Positions 12,588-26,087 are shown, numbered from the stretch's first letter. The stretch: 64,000 nucleotides of DNA from Medicago truncatula (GCF_003473485.1 NC_053044.1:4104501-4168500); one strand, 5' to 3'. Translations and numbers: made by a program. Notes: generated by a model not told the origin, from the sequence alone.

Positions 12588-12867
12588 TAGAGTTCGGGTA
12601 TGCTCCATTTAGGGTTTGAATGTAAGACATGTGACAAAAAAAATATCTAACGGTTGAGATTTTAAATTAAAAAACAATAAAAGATTGTTGCGATATGAGA
12701 GAAGAAGGGAACTCGATTTGTTTGTTATTATTATGTATTTTTAGTAAACAAATATTTGTTTTTTAATTTAAAATCTCAACCGTTAGATATTTTTTTGCCA
12801 CATGTCTTGCATCCAAACCCTAAATGGAGTAAATGAAGCTTAGCCTAAATGGAGCATACCCGAACTT
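12588..12867. mobile_element. Long-TIR MITE, possibly hAT-like
   Basis: The arms AGTTCGGGTATGCTCCATTT and ATATCTAACGGTTGAGATTT are mirrored at the right end, with an extra AAATGGAG phrase in the right arm. Flanked by GGATAGGA at 12580-12587 and 12868-12875 (8 bp). It sits 19 bp from the previous MITE. Confidence 0.7.
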
Positions 12868-14431
12868 GGATAGGAAGATGATGGTACTAAGAATAAAGAA
12901 GAGTGCTTTTAGTAAAAAATAAAAAGAGAGATGCTAAGTTTTGTTCTCTCCCACATATTTTTTATTGGGTCACTATGGCTACAAGCCTACAACTTCGGTT
13001 TTTGTGAACGGCAGTCCGATTGAAGAGTTTAAGCTAGAAAGAGGTCTATGGTAAGGTGATACCTCTTTCATCTTTCCTGTATGACGAAAACTTGTGGAAC
13101 TACCTAAAATGCCTAGTGTAGTTGGGTGTAGGATCTTTAAGAGGGCAGAAGACATTATGAGGGTTGAAAATGTAAATTTGTAAACTTGTGCGGCTACATA
13201 GTGTAGTTGGATGCAAGGATAAGGATCAGACTTGGAAGCTTATGGGACCGACAAGGGTGGTTGGATGCAAGGATAAGAAAGAAGGTGATTGCAGAATAAA
13301 TTGACATCACTATCAATTTAAAGGCAAGGTGGAGAATTACTTGATGTGTCTTGAAATCTTATGTGAATATGAAAGTGTTCCAATTCTGCTTATCTCGTGA
13401 CACATAAATAAAGACTTGCGACACAGAGGCACAATTTTTTCTCTTTTCTTGGTCACCCAGTTTTAATGGTTGAACAAACTCAATAAATACAAGCTTCAGG
13501 TTTTGGGTTTTTGTAAGTGTGTGGAAAGAAATGAAACTTGGGGAACCAAAAGAGGAATCATTGAGATGTGAGATTTAGGCAAACTAAGGTTTACCAAAAA
13601 AGGAGATCCTTAGAAAATCAAATGTCAATCAAATGCCAATGATCAGTTCCTTTTGAGGATAGAAATTATAGTTGGGAAACAATTGTGAACACCTTAGGTA
13701 GAGAAATCATTGAGTCTCTTGGCCACATGAAGAAATTCGAGAAAATGGTAGAAATTAAGGTCTGTTTCTAGAGAACTTGCTGAAATTTAATTTCTTCTAA
13801 CCCTTGTTTCTCTTTGTAAAGAACTTTTTGATAATGAATTTAAGAGATCTTTCTCCCCTATGGTAGGTCACTATCAGATCGAATTCGGTAGCAATATTGT
13901 GCATTCTTCCTCTTCTATAATACTTTATTTTATCATATCCTCCTTCGATTCAATTGTGGTTTTGCTGTATATTGTTGTTGAATCTGTTGTTATCGTTTGC
14001 GATTGTTTTGGTTATTAATTACCGCTGACCCATGCTTCACACATCAAAATATCGGTGTGAATTTTTTATCTTAATTCACAACAAAATTACGAAGAGAAGA
14101 TTAACTCAAGGACATTGTTGAGTTTTGACACATTCAAAGCCTATTTAGGGATTATATTGACACTAGCTCACACAATATGAGGACAAAATATGCATATTTA
14201 CTCCTCTCAAATATTTTGGGCTAAGATATTTTGGGGTATGTGGGAGAGGAAGGATGGGTAGTGGAATGTGACAAATGGACTTCAATGGAGAATAGTGGAA
14301 GATAACAGACTGTACTCCATTTGGTTTTGTAGGCAACTATCTGCTTGGCCAAAATCAAGTTTCATAAATTCAGCGTGTAAATAGCACCTTCCATTATATA
14401 CTATGATTTTAGACATGTATGTTTGGAGGAA
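12868..14431. other. Intergenic, no gene recognised
   Basis: Somewhat less AT-rich than its surroundings, with short G-rich phrases such as GTAGTTGGATGCAAGGATAA repeated near 13200 and 13260. It could be old retroelement UTR. No domain or open frame is supportable. Confidence 0.35.
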
Positions 14432-14913
14432 TTGATTGAATAATTTTAAAATATTGCTCTAAAGAAAGCTAGTTTGTGGGCTAGATAATGGAAGAAGATT
14501 CAATACATACTTTTAGGCTCTTAGTATGATTTCCAAGAGTAGTGCAGAATCCTTTACTCACATGGGATATCTAATTGTCAACTAATAAACTAGTTATAAT
14601 AAATCAATAAAATTTTATCATAGTGTGTATTTGAATATACACCAGTGTTGATGATGCAGATTGCTAGTAGGTGATGTCAATAATAAAAGAATACAATTTA
14701 TAAGTAATAACCAGCTAGAATAAACTTAAGGGTAAAATGTCATAAGTCATAACTTTATCGGTGAAAATGTCAAAATTATTAGATTGGATGGATATTGTGA
14801 TCAAAGTTTGAACCCTATTTTTGTGATGTGTGAGTTTTCAATAACTATTATCATTTCGTTTATCTAACAAAAATTATAGACAAATTTTTTTAACTTAATT
14901 TAAAGTTTCAAAC

Positions 14914-14915
<2 letters not shown>

Positions 14916-14962
<47 letters not shown>
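14916..14962. repeat. (TA)n microsatellite
   Basis: Uninterrupted TA repeat directly abutting a MITE cluster. A second TA run lies on the other side, around 15263-15280. Confidence 0.9.
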
Positions 14963-14964
<2 letters not shown>

Positions 14965-15265
14965 GGTTTGCTAGAACACACCCACTAGTTTTTATGTGGG
15001 AGTGTTTTAGCAAATCTACACCTTAAGGTGTATTTAACCACTTTTTAGTTATTCACTTGCTAAAATACTCCTTCTAAAAAATAAGTTGGTGTATTCTAGC
15101 AAATGCCTATAGGATTTGTTAGAAGTTAGAACACACCCACTTGCTTTTTTTAGAAGGTGTGTTATAGCAACATACACCTTAAGGTGTATTTATTAACTTT
15201 TTAGTTATAACTTGCTAAAACACTCTCACATAAATATTAGTGGGTGTGTTCTAGCAAATTCCTAT
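14963..15265. mobile_element. Two tandem foldback MITEs in a TA microsatellite
   Basis: Two direct copies of about 130 bp (about 14967-15105 and 15137-15262). Each is a hairpin with ends TAGAACACACCCACT and AGTGGGTGTGTTCTA-type sequence and a palindromic centre ACACCTTAAGGTGT. TA repeats flank both sides, as expected for a TA-targeting element. A further related piece (GCTAGAATTATTCTATGAG) follows at about 15290. Confidence 0.65.
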
Positions 15266-15422
15266 ATATATATATATATACATATGAGTTTTGCTAGAAT
15301 TATTCTATGAGCATCTGTTAAAAGACACCAACTAATTTTTATGAAGGCGTCTTTAGCAATTGCGATCACAATGTGATTCTTGATATTACGAAAAAATGAC
15401 GGTCTCGAGTAGGTAATTCGAT

Positions 15423-16286
15423 GAGTTTTTCTATTTACACCCCATGTTTTTCTGGTTACACCCAAATTTTCTTAATTTTTTTTTATAATACCAAAATTGC
15501 CCTTTTATATAATTTTTTTTAAAACCCTAATTTTATCCATTGGTAGTGAGTTTCACCCTCTTTCACCCCACAAAACGATCGATCAAACAATTTGATGTTC
15601 AATATCAATCTCCATGAAAATTAAAGAGTGAATTCAAATATTTTTCATCCATACTCAATTGGATATAAGTAAGTGAATTTCTTCTTCTATTTGCTAGTTT
15701 CAATTTTTTCCTTCAACTGCAATGATGCACTGTACGATTACGGTTTTAATTTACATTGGCAAGGTTAACTTAAATTCAGTTTAAGTAGGTTCATGTAAAC
15801 TAAGTTTACATGAACCTACTTAAACTGAGTTTACATGAACCTACTTAAACTGATTTTACAAAATCGCAGAATTGTGAATCGCAGAACAAGGAAAACACAA
15901 AATCTTTTAAGTTTACATGAACCTACTTAAACTGAGTTTACATGAACCTACTTAAACTGATTTTACAAAATCGCAGAACAAGGAAAACACAAAATCAGAA
16001 CTGAGAACCCATAATAAGAAAAACACAATCGATTGAAGAACAACACTTGCTAACCTGATTTGCTTTGAATTTTCTTTGAAATCATGAATGGACGTGAGAA
16101 AGTATGGTTTTGAAAATCTTCGTAGAACACAATCGATCGATTGAAGAATTATGGTTTTGGAAGAAGGGTTTTGGGGTGTAACCAAAAAAGAAGGAATAGG
16201 CTTTTTGAAAATCAAATTTTATGAAAGGGTAATCTTGTTATTTTGGGGTGCAACCATGATTAACTAGGGTGCAAGTAGAAAAACTC
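15423..16286. mobile_element. Non-autonomous Mutator-like element, 864 bp
   Basis: The terminal repeats GAGTTTTTCTATTTACACCC and (reverse complement of the right end) GAGTTTTTCTACTTGCACCC continue for about 80 bp. Flanks are TAATTCGAT at 15414-15422 and 16287-16295 (9 bp). At the matching place in unit 2 (about 40968-40990) there is an uninterrupted GAGTAGATAATTCG, an empty site. The interior holds tandem and inverted copies of TTTACATGAACCTACTTAAA at about 15777-15960. No transposase seen. Confidence 0.85.
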
Positions 16287-16980
16287 TAATTCGATTGGTG
16301 AGTTAAGGAATATCGAATAAATTCTAAGAAATAGTAAATTTGAGATTCAATATTTAAAAAACTAACAAAACCACTTCCATTTGTTTATAAAAAAAATTCG
16401 GATTGTAATACATAACACATTAATTGTGGTTGCAGAGTTTATTTAAAAGACTTGGTGTATATTTTTATTTTTTTAAAGAAGATAAACTAATCCATCAAAA
16501 TTAATATTCGGAGAATAGAATCAAAAACTTTAAAAAGAAAAATACTTCAAAGATTAAAGTCAACATCAATAAACCAACCTAAGTGGGTTATATACAGACC
16601 AACCTAAATAGGTTACATGGGGTAGAAGATTGTCTCTAGTTTTTTCTCTCATATGTAATCTAAGTCTGTGTATGTATAAATATTTGCCAGGTTTTCATGA
16701 TGTATAAGGAAAAAAAAGATCATATATAATTCATAAATTGAAGAAGTCAAGCAATTCCTTCCTGGAAGACAAAGCAATGTTATAGCTGGAAACCAGAGAC
16801 CGTGATTTCAGTTGAGTTGCTCTTGTCCCCTTTCATTCTATTCTTGGATTTACCTTATCACAGGTGGGGTTGCTTCATCAGTTCAATCAATGTCACAAAT
16901 CATAAAACAAACTCGGATTAACATAAACATTCAATGTTACCCTTCAACAATGTTACCCATTTATTCATTTTAAAAGATAA

Positions 16981-17130
16981 TTTTTTTTTTGTCAACTGGT
17001 TTAGCGGTTAGAATTCACCTTTTTCAAGATGAATAAGTGGGGTGTCCGAAGTTCGAACCTCGACCCCTGCATATAACAATGCATGTCCCTGTCAACTGAA
17101 CTATACTCACAAGAACAAAAAAAATTGAAT
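16981..17130 (+). mobile_element. tRNA-derived SINE, copy 1
   Basis: TTTTTTTTGTCAACTGGTTTAGCGGTTAGA (A-box region) is followed by GGGGTGTCCGAAGTTCGAACC (B box), CCCCTGCATATAACAATGCA, then CAACTGAACTATACTCAC and an A-rich tail. Unit 2 lacks it at the matching place (around 42962-42972), so it inserted after the duplication. Related copies lie at 43074-43203 and 44074-44206. Confidence 0.7.
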
Positions 17131-17323
17131 TTCTAACCATTACACCAAATAATAAAAATAAAAAATATAATTTTAATTATTACAAAGTCATAACTTTCAT
17201 TATGCATCGACAAAGTTTTTTTTTTATTGTACAAATATTTTCTGACCGACATGACACATGCTCTGGAAGGGTGGGAATATACTCATAAGGTCATGACTGA
17301 GTCTGATAGGATCTTTATACTAA

Positions 17324-18191
17324 GACCATGTACAATGGTAAATCAAATTCAACAACCTTCAACATCCACTTTTTCAATTCCCAACACTCCACATCATTTT
17401 CTCTCTCTTAATTCAACACCCTTTTAATTTTTACCTCTCCAATAGCTTTTTCATTCAACACCCTACCCCACCACCTTTTATTTCTTATTCTTATTTAATT
17501 TTATATTTTTGTTTTTATAATTACATAAAATTACAATTATCGATTATAATTAAATTAAAATGAAGAAACACTTAACAATTTTTTTTTTTTGTAAAAACAA
17601 AATTTATTTAAATAATTTATTTTTATTTTCTTAACATAAATAAAATGCAATACAACAAACTAAATAAGGGTCACACAAATAGCTTAAAATGCAAGACAAC
17701 AAACAAACACACAACACACATGTAATTTATTTCTGTGTCCAAATCTAATAATAAGATTAAGAGAGTGAAAAATTTGATTATTTCTGGGATCCATTTCACT
17801 AAATAAACACTAAAACTTCAAAAGAAATGCTAATACAAAGCTAATAATAAGATTAAGAGAGTGAAAAACTTGATTTTTTTTTCTGTGTCCAAATCAAATG
17901 ATTCAAGTCTCTATTTATAGAGAAAAAAAAATTACGAATTTTGGTAAAAAAAAATAAAATAAAAATTATTTGCAATGAAATAATTCGATCCAAATTATTA
18001 AGAAGATAAAAATCCGAGCAGCCAATCAAAACATGCCAAGTGTCTCCGTGGACCATGCATTCAACATGTTGAATTGTTTCAACACTTCCCTCCTTCAACT
18101 CACTTTTTTCCCATTTCAACACCCCCCTACAATGGTTCAACAAGGGTTCAACATGTTGAATGGCAAATTCAACATACCATTGTAAATGGTC
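17324..18191. mobile_element. Harbinger-like non-autonomous element, 868 bp
   Basis: The terminal inverted repeats are GACCATGTACAATGG and GACCATTTACAATGG, flanked by TAA on both sides (17321-17323 and 18192-18194), the 3-bp target of the PIF/Harbinger superfamily. The interior has sub-repeats TTCAACA and an inverted CAACATGTTGAA. Unit 2 has an empty site (GATCTTTATACAAATTTTTATT near 43315). The short frames inside have no domain. Confidence 0.8.
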
Positions 18192-18458
18192 TAATCTTTA
18201 TTATAAGATAAGGTACGATTTTTTAATTTACAAAATAAAGCTTTAGCACCATGTCCCCCAAATTGCAAATTGAACCCATTATAAAGTACATTTAATTTAA
18301 GTGTATTTTCGAGAAGGAATTGATATGAAATTTTTTATGTTCAAAAAGCATCCCTAAATCTCAAGTATTAGTGCAGAAATGATTAGACCACAAAAAGATT
18401 TGTTCAAGAAAGTGTGTATATTTCTCAGGTATCATTACTTTGGTTTAATTAAAAATTA

Positions 18459-18739
18459 CTCCCTCCGTCCCAAATTGTATGACGTTTTGAGCATTTCACA
18501 CATATTAAGAAATGTAATTAATATTGTGTGGGAAAGAGATATTATGAGTTGTTTTACAAAATTGTCCTCAATAAATGATATGGGAAAGATAAATGAAGGA
18601 ATTGAAATAAGAAAGAGTAATAAATAGTTAAGGATATAATAGGAAAAGTAACATTAATTTTTCATTGGTATTGTAAAGCAACATACAATTTGGGACAAAT
18701 ATTTTTTTTAAAGCGACATACAATTTGGGACGGAGGGAG
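18459..18739. mobile_element. Stowaway MITE (Tc1/mariner type)
   Basis: Ends CTCCCTCCGTCCCAAATTGT and its reverse complement, next to TA dinucleotides. This is the canonical Stowaway terminus. A diverged copy is at the matching place in unit 2 (43627-44010), so it predates the duplication. Confidence 0.85.
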
Positions 18740-18744
18740 CAGTA

Positions 18745-20952
18745 CTTATACATACACAATAGCGTATTGTTTCTAGTGTAGGACCTCAGAAATGGGACTT
18801 AACTCATATAATTGTGATGAGTTTATTCCAAAAACTAATTGTGTCGGCATCATGAAAAATTCAAGAATCCGAGACAACCACACATAGATCCCCACTAAGT
18901 AGACAAGTCGTAAACTTGTTTTGTAGGCTATGAATTTTAATAACAGAATTCAAATCTTATAATTAGTGAAGTTTAATAACAAATCTGATTATTTTTAAGG
19001 GTTGTTTTGTTCATTTCACTTTCAAATATTTTTTCCATGAATGATGGATTTTTAGAATTTGGGTTGTGGCCAACTGAATCCTTCAATATTGATTTGTAAG
19101 ATTGAATTGCTGCTATTTATAAAGTTATATCTAGATCAAATCTTATTTAATATGTGACTCTTAATACATCCATCATCCACGGCCTCCAACATGATCTGAG
19201 TGCCCATATAGTGGTGATGAACTAAAATACGCTATGATACCATCTTAGCAATCTCATAAATTCTAAGCAGAGACGGATGTAATCCTTGTGGATTGGGGGC
19301 AACTGCCTAAGTCTTTTTATAACTAATTAGGCTTAATCTTATATTATGCAAACATTTCTTTCTTGTTGGATATTATAAGTTTAAAGAAGACACACAATAT
19401 GACCCTTGATGAATTAAGAGGACTAGGAGTGTAGTGTACCAATGACAAAGTAATTAAGAGGACTAGCAAGTGGACGGTGGGATTGGTCCCCTCGGATTAG
19501 TTGATTCTTGGATCGGATACCGAGTTTTAAAAAAAAAAAAAAATTATATTCTAGAAGAAATTTCTTGTGAAAAGGTTTAACTTCATGTGGGTAACCCCTT
19601 GCTTTTAAAGATTAGTGTTAACAAGAGAACTGCATTAGTAAACACATGATGGCTATTTCTTCATCCATATATGTTTTCAGAAATTTAATTCGCAATCATT
19701 TTGTTGTGATATATTGTATTGTTGCTACTTGTTGAACTCATGACATCTTTACAGGTCAAGAAAAGGAATCAAACTTCAATGTATTTGAAATTATTAGACT
19801 AGTAACTCCGGTTCGAAAGAAAACAAATACAGGTCAAGAAAATGAATCAAACTTCAGTGGATTGTGCATACCTCTCCGACTGTAGAGCGACTACAGTACC
19901 TTTGTATTTATAAAACTTAGGGTTTGCAGAGTACAATTTATCAGAGCGGCTCAACTCGAGCGACTTGCCCACTTATCAATAAATTATGAGTCATACTCAA
20001 CAAAAATCTACAAAAAGATGGCGTTGTAGTGTCTCCAACAGAACTAGGCAGACTTTTGCTATGCTCAACTAAATTCTCGAGTGTTGCCATTATCGCTCTT
20101 CTGTGTTCCTTTCTGAATGTGTCAAATATAGGATGAATTTGTCTTGGTTTCTGTGCAGGATCTCTCTCTACAGAGGCATGGAAATTCCTTGAACATCATT
20201 TGGATTTGCAGGGAAAATCATTGGATGAATCTACCTCTAGATGAGCAAACACAAACCTAGCATAAATATAAATGGAGATACCGTGTCAAGTTTATTTATA
20301 ATAGAAGAAAGAAGTAACTAGAAGCAACAAAATTATATTAAATCATCAAATTGACATGCATTTCAATTTTCTTTCATAAATTTCTTACAAATAGAACCAA
20401 GTTCTTCGGCCTTTGAATTGATGGAGCACAAAAGCTAAAAGTCTCAAACTACTATTTATGACACAGTTTTATTATCGGTCAGTCACTTTATGAACCGCAT
20501 CTATTACTTCCTCTAGAGGTCACATAGTCGCATTTAAGGAGAAAAAGGAACTGATCAGTAGAAGGATTATAAGAAAAAGGAAATTATCAGTACCAGGAAG
20601 TTGAAACTTGAAAGAATTGATGATGCATTTTTCGGCAACATGTTACAATTTTCAAAGCAACTAAACTTGATAGGACAAACTGAGTACAAAAAATACCTGT
20701 GTCTTATATTCTATCGCAGAAGCATCTGTGCAAGCAAGGCATCTGTGCTGTTAATATGATTTCTCCTACTTTAAGAAGGAATTGTAAGATACAAAGCATA
20801 TAGAATTTGTAGGAAATTACTCGCATTTTATGACCTGTCTCATATTACACATTGTCTCATACTTGAAAAACTTTGCAAAGCACCATACTTTCTTGGTTGA
20901 TCAAAATCAACTGCCAAAACAAACCATAGTATAATTCCAAAAGGGAAACAAA
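18745..20952. other. CNL-unit spacer, no gene recognised
   Basis: Spacer conserved between units (the first half matches 44960-45500; 19340-20290 matches 58225-58935 in unit 3). Conservation reflects duplication; no coding frame was identified. Confidence 0.5.
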
Positions 20953-21592
20953 TGTTATATATCTTGTTTGTTGGGAAGAGGCTGCTGCACTTGAAACCTG
21001 AAATATTTAATGATCATGCATGTAAAACTCAAAGCGTATGGGGTTGCCACACTAACCTTTAGGTTCGATTCGCCCCCACCAATAAATGTATATTGGATGC
21101 AATAGGAATGACCGGCGAATCCCCTTCAGGATACTATGAGTTCCTTGACGTGTATTGCACAACCACACCAAGCGTATCTCCTAACAGTATTTTACAGATT
21201 TATGGTTCCAGCAATTCACTCATGCATTAGAGAATTGATGGATGATTTAGAATAATAGAATGGTGAAGAATTATGTTGTTAATGTAACAAAATTCTGTCC
21301 AAATTGTGTGTAGTTGTGTGGTTTTTTGTATCTTCAACTAATGCCCAAATGTCAAGCATTTATAGTGCATTATATGACTCTTCACATGAGAGAAAACACC
21401 TCTTTAACTTGAATCAATGCCATGATTCATTAAGCACCCTTTTGCCAAAGGTTATAACCATATATACTTGAATCAATGTCATGGTTCATTATTAATAATA
21501 AATAATAATGTTCCAATGTATATGAATGGTTCCCATGAAGAGTTACAACTTTTGGTTCTAAAGTGATTCCATTATTTTGGAAATCACCAACA
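20953..21592 (-). repeat. Copia 3' LTR
   Basis: 640 bp, matching 26088-26727 with 7 differences, all A/G on plus. Contains a TATA-like TATACAT (minus) shortly upstream of AATCGAACCTAAAG. Confidence 0.95.
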
Positions 21593-22138
21593 ATCCCCCA
21601 CCATTTTCAAAATACTAAATCATATAAATCCGGAAATTCCATGCCTTCAGATAATGGTATCTCGCGATTTGAACCATTACTTAGTAAGTTAAGTTTTCGC
21701 TCATTCCCAAATAGTATGGTAGGCAAGCTTTGAACCAACTATCCATTAGAACAAGTGTGCATAACTTACACATAGAATCTCGGTACCATTGATAAAGAGA
21801 CTTGTAAGATGACACATTAAGAAGGCCTTGTGTCATATATCCCTTTTCATGAGAATTTAAGAGTCAAGCCCTTGAACTCCGTGAAGCGGCCAAACTTCAT
21901 TCTCACATAGGTAGACTATATCGGGAATGCCCCATAAGTATGCATTCCAGCAAATATATGCTATATGTCCATTAAGAGGAAAACCTCATCCTACCTTTTT
22001 TCTTCTTATGGTCCAAGTACTTTTACCTTTGGGATGTATCTATTGTCAAGTACTACAATTACTCTAATAGTGTACTTTCACCATTGAACCCAAGACTTGA
22101 TGCTACTCAAGTGTGGGTTGAGTTTCCACTATTGGTAA

Positions 22139-25100
22139 TCAATTAGATATGGGCTTGAGTCCCATCCCCAATGATGTCTTCAACACCATATCCTTTGTCA
22201 GACCTTTCGTCAAAGGATCTGCAAGATTCTTCTCTGTTCTTACGAACATGATGGAAATTATTCCATTAGAAATCAAGTCTCTTACATAGCTATGTCTTAA
22301 ACCAATATGCCTTGATTTCCCATTATAAACTTGGCTATAAGCTTTTGATAGTGTGGATTGACTATCACAATGTATGGATACTGGCGCCATTGGCTTTTGC
22401 CAAACTGGTATGTCATACAATAAATTTCTTAGCCATTCTGCCTCTTTACTCCCTGCAGCCAATGCAATAAATTCTGCAGCCATGGTGGAGTCGGCAATGC
22501 ATGTTTGTTTCTTTGAACCCCAAGAAACTGCACCTCCACCAAGGTTGAAGATCCATCCACTTGTGGAAGCATGATCTTCAACATACGTTACCCAACTAGC
22601 ATCTGTGTATCCTTCCAAAACAGAAGGGTCTCCACTATATGTTAAACAATAATTCATTGTTCCCTTTAAGTATTTTAATACTCTTTTCACAGCGTGCCAG
22701 TGTTCTTTACTTGGATTGCTAGTATACCGACTTAACCTTCCAACAGCATATGCTATGTCAGGTCTAGTACAAGTCATAGCATACATCAAGCATCCGATTA
22801 CTTTAGAATATTCAAGTTGTGCCACAGGACAACCTTTGTTTGGTTGCAAACTGACAGCTTGGTCAAATGGGGTAGAGATCGGTTTACAATCTAAATGATT
22901 GAATTTCTGAAGCACCTTTTCTATGTAATGAGATTGGGATAAACCAATATGGTTATCATCTCTTATGATTTTAATTCCTAAAATCACATCAGCTTCTCCT
23001 AAATCTTTCATATCAAAATTGTTGGATAAGAAAGCTTTAGTTTCTTCAACCCCATTTATACTTGTACCAAAGATCAACATGTCATCTACATATAAGCAAA
23101 TCATGACACCTTTTCCATTTGGAATTTACTGTAAATACACTTGTCAGATTCATTTATGATGTATCCGTTGGCTAACACAACTTGGTCAAACTTTTGGTGC
23201 CATTGTTTGGGTGCTTGTTTCAACCCATATAAAGACTTAGTTAATTTACACACTTTATCTTCTTGACCTTTGATCACAAACCCTTCCGGTTGTTTCATAT
23301 ATATCTCTTCATCCAACTCTCCATTTAGGAAAGCAGTTTTAACATCCATTTGATGGATTACAAACTTATGGATGGATGCCAGTGCAATTAGCATTCTGAT
23401 TGATGCAATTCTTGCAACAGGTGCATATGTATCAAAATAATCAATGCCTTCTTTTTGCGTAAACCCTTTAGCAACTAGTCTAGCCTTGAATTTATCAATG
23501 GTACCATCCACTTTCATTTTCCTTTTAAAGATCCATTTACAGCCTATCGGTTTGGATCCGGGTGGGAGATCTACCACTTTCCAAGTTTTATTACCCATAA
23601 TTGAATCCATTTCTTCTTGAATAGCTTCTTTCCAAAAAGCTGAATCTTAAGATTTTATAGCCTCTTCATATGTTACCGGATCACTCTCAAGGTTAAAGCA
23701 AATTGGTCCATAACTATTTATGGATTTACCTGTTCCTTCTACAAGAAACATGAAGAAATCAGATCCAAAATCTTTCTCTTTCCGGATCCTCTTACTTCTT
23801 CTAAGTTCTGAACCATCCAATGTATCTATATCAGATTCATTGTTTTCTAAATTTTGAACATTAGAATGAACAATATCCTTGGGATAAGAAATTGAGTTAA
23901 ATCTATCTTCTTGAAAAATTGCATCTCTTGACTCAATTACTGTATTAACAGAATATGAGTCATTCGATTCAATAGTCAAGAATCTGTATGCTTTGCTATT
24001 TTCTGCATAGCCTAAAAATACACATTCAATTCCTCTTTCACCCAATTTCTTTCTTTTTGGTTCAGGCACTTTCACAATTGCTCTACAACCCCAAACTTTC
24101 AAATAATTAAGAGTAAACTTTCTTTGTTTCCAAAGTTCATATGGGGTTATTTTGTTCCTTTTGTTTGGAACCCTATTGAGGATGTAACATGTTGTTAGCA
24201 TTGCTTCACCCCAATATCCTTTAGATAATCCAGAATAGGACAACATGGCATTAACCATTTCTACCAAAGTTCTATTCTTCCTTTCTGCTATTCCATTTTG
24301 TTGTGGGGTGTATGGTGCAGTTACTTGATGCACAATACCAGTGGATTCAAAATAACTCGGATGATGGAACTCTCCTCCCCTATCACTTCCAAAGCATTTA
24401 ATGAAAGTTTCATGTTGAAGTTCTACTTGTGCTTTAAATATTTTGAATTTATCTAAAACTTCATCTTTTGAATGCATTAAATAAACATAACAAAATCGAG
24501 TGCAATCATCAATGAAAGTAGCAAAATACTTTTTACCACCAATGGTGGGCCAACCATGTAAATCACATACATCTGAATGAATTAAATCTAGCACCCTAGA
24601 ACTTCTTTTAACACTTTTAAAAGGTTGTCTTGTAATTTTAGTCAACATGCAAGTAGTATATGAATCAAAATTTTTATCAAAATTAGGAATTAGATTTGAT
24701 TTCATCATATCCTCCAATTTTCTAAAATTAACATGTCCCAATCGCATATGCCATAAATCACAAGACTCAACAATATAAGCAGAAATCATATTATTATTAT
24801 TATTATTAATATTTGCAACATTACATTTGAACATATTCTCACACAAATATCCCTTTCCTACAAACACCCCCCCCCCCCCCCCCCCCCCCCCCTTTGAGAG
24901 GATAAATTTATCTCCCTCAAATACAGATTTGAACCCATTCTTATTAAGTAATGGTACAGAAATCAAGTTCTTCCTAACTTCAGGAACATAAAATACATCT
25001 TTTAAGAGTAAGTGTTTTTCCAGAAGTGAATTCAATCTCTATGGTCCCTTTTCCTTGAACTTGCACAATTGAATCATTTCCCATGTACAAAACACTCACA

Positions 25101-26068
25101 TCTTTATTGATGGTCTTGAACATTTTCTTGTTTTTGCACACATGGCGAGTAGCACCAGAGTCTATCCACCATGAATCAACATCTTCAATCATGTTGATTT
25201 CAGAAATGACCGCAACAAAATCATCATTTGTTGCCCTTGAATTCTTTTCTTTGTTCTTCTTTTTAAAGAACCTGCATTCATTCTTGAAGTGTCCTTCTTT
25301 CCCACAAAAGTAACATTCACCTTTCCTTTTCTTTTTGTTGTTATTACCATTGTGGTTATGATGAGACTTATCATTTTCATGATTTCTCTTTTTGGAAGAT
25401 TTGCTTGAATTTCCTTCTTCCATAACATGAACCTTCTCTTGAGTAACATGATTCTTAATACCTTCTTGTTTTCGGTATTCTTCTTCTAAACGAAGGTGAT
25501 TGCCAAGTTGCTCAAGAGAAATGTCTTCCTTCTTATGTTTCATGGTTCGTTTGAAATCTTTCCAAGAAGGAGGAAGTTTGTCAATTATGGATGATACAAT
25601 AATTGTTTCATCTATATTCATGTTATGTTGTTTGTAGTTGTTAAGAATACGTTCAATCTCATATAATTGTTCCATAACAGACTTATTATCTACCATTTTG
25701 TAATTATTAAAATGAGAGACAAGGAATTTCTTACTTGTTGCATCTTCACGCATGTATCTGGTTTCCAATTTGTCCCATAAGTCTTTTGCAGAAGGGCTGC
25801 TCTGGTAGATATCGAACAAAGAGTCAGACATACCATTCAGGATGTGTCCTAAGCAGATGTAATCATCGTTGTCCCATTTCTGTCTGTCTCTTGTCTCAGC
25901 AACGGTTTCATCATCCTTCTCCTCAGGCCTTGCCATGTTCAGAACGTATGCCACTTTCAATGTTGTAAGAAGAAACTTCATCTTCTTTTGCCAGCGGATG
26001 AAATTTCCCCCATCAAACTTTTCCAACTTAACAAAGTCAGAAGTCATTTCTTTCAATGAAGCAGCCAT
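22139..26068 (-). pseudogene. Copia gag-pol polyprotein, degenerate
   Basis: Starts at ATG 26068, 19 bases inside the 5' LTR. Gag carries zinc knuckle CYFCGKEGHFKNEC. The protease motif is WWIDSGATRHVC. The integrase has a zinc-binding region LWHMRLGHVNF with an expected first Cys read as Tyr (DSYTTCML), and catalytic-core segments IHSDVCDL, GSDRGGEFH and GIAERKNRTL. Reverse transcriptase has IGCKWIFKRK, MDVKTAFLNGEL and LYVDDML. RNase H and the tail include [13 protein letters not shown] and [10 protein letters not shown]. Lesions: one extra base in the A-run at 25000-25003 (gag-protease to integrase), an in-frame TAA at 23647-23649 after EEAIKS, and one missing base near 23118-23120 just before the YVDD block. 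The insertion and deletion cancel in total length (1310 codons). A 26-base C run at 24867-24892 encodes poly-Gly. Confidence 0.92.
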
Positions 26069-26087
26069 AGAAATCGAACCTAAAGAT

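Noticed and set aside
15777-15990. Regularly spaced repeats considered as a CRISPR-like array
   Set aside because: Eukaryotic nuclear context, one copy inverted, no constant spacers; explained as internal repeats of a Mutator-like element.
17853-18143. 96-codon minus-strand frame
   Set aside because: Entirely inside the Harbinger-like non-autonomous element; not protein-like.
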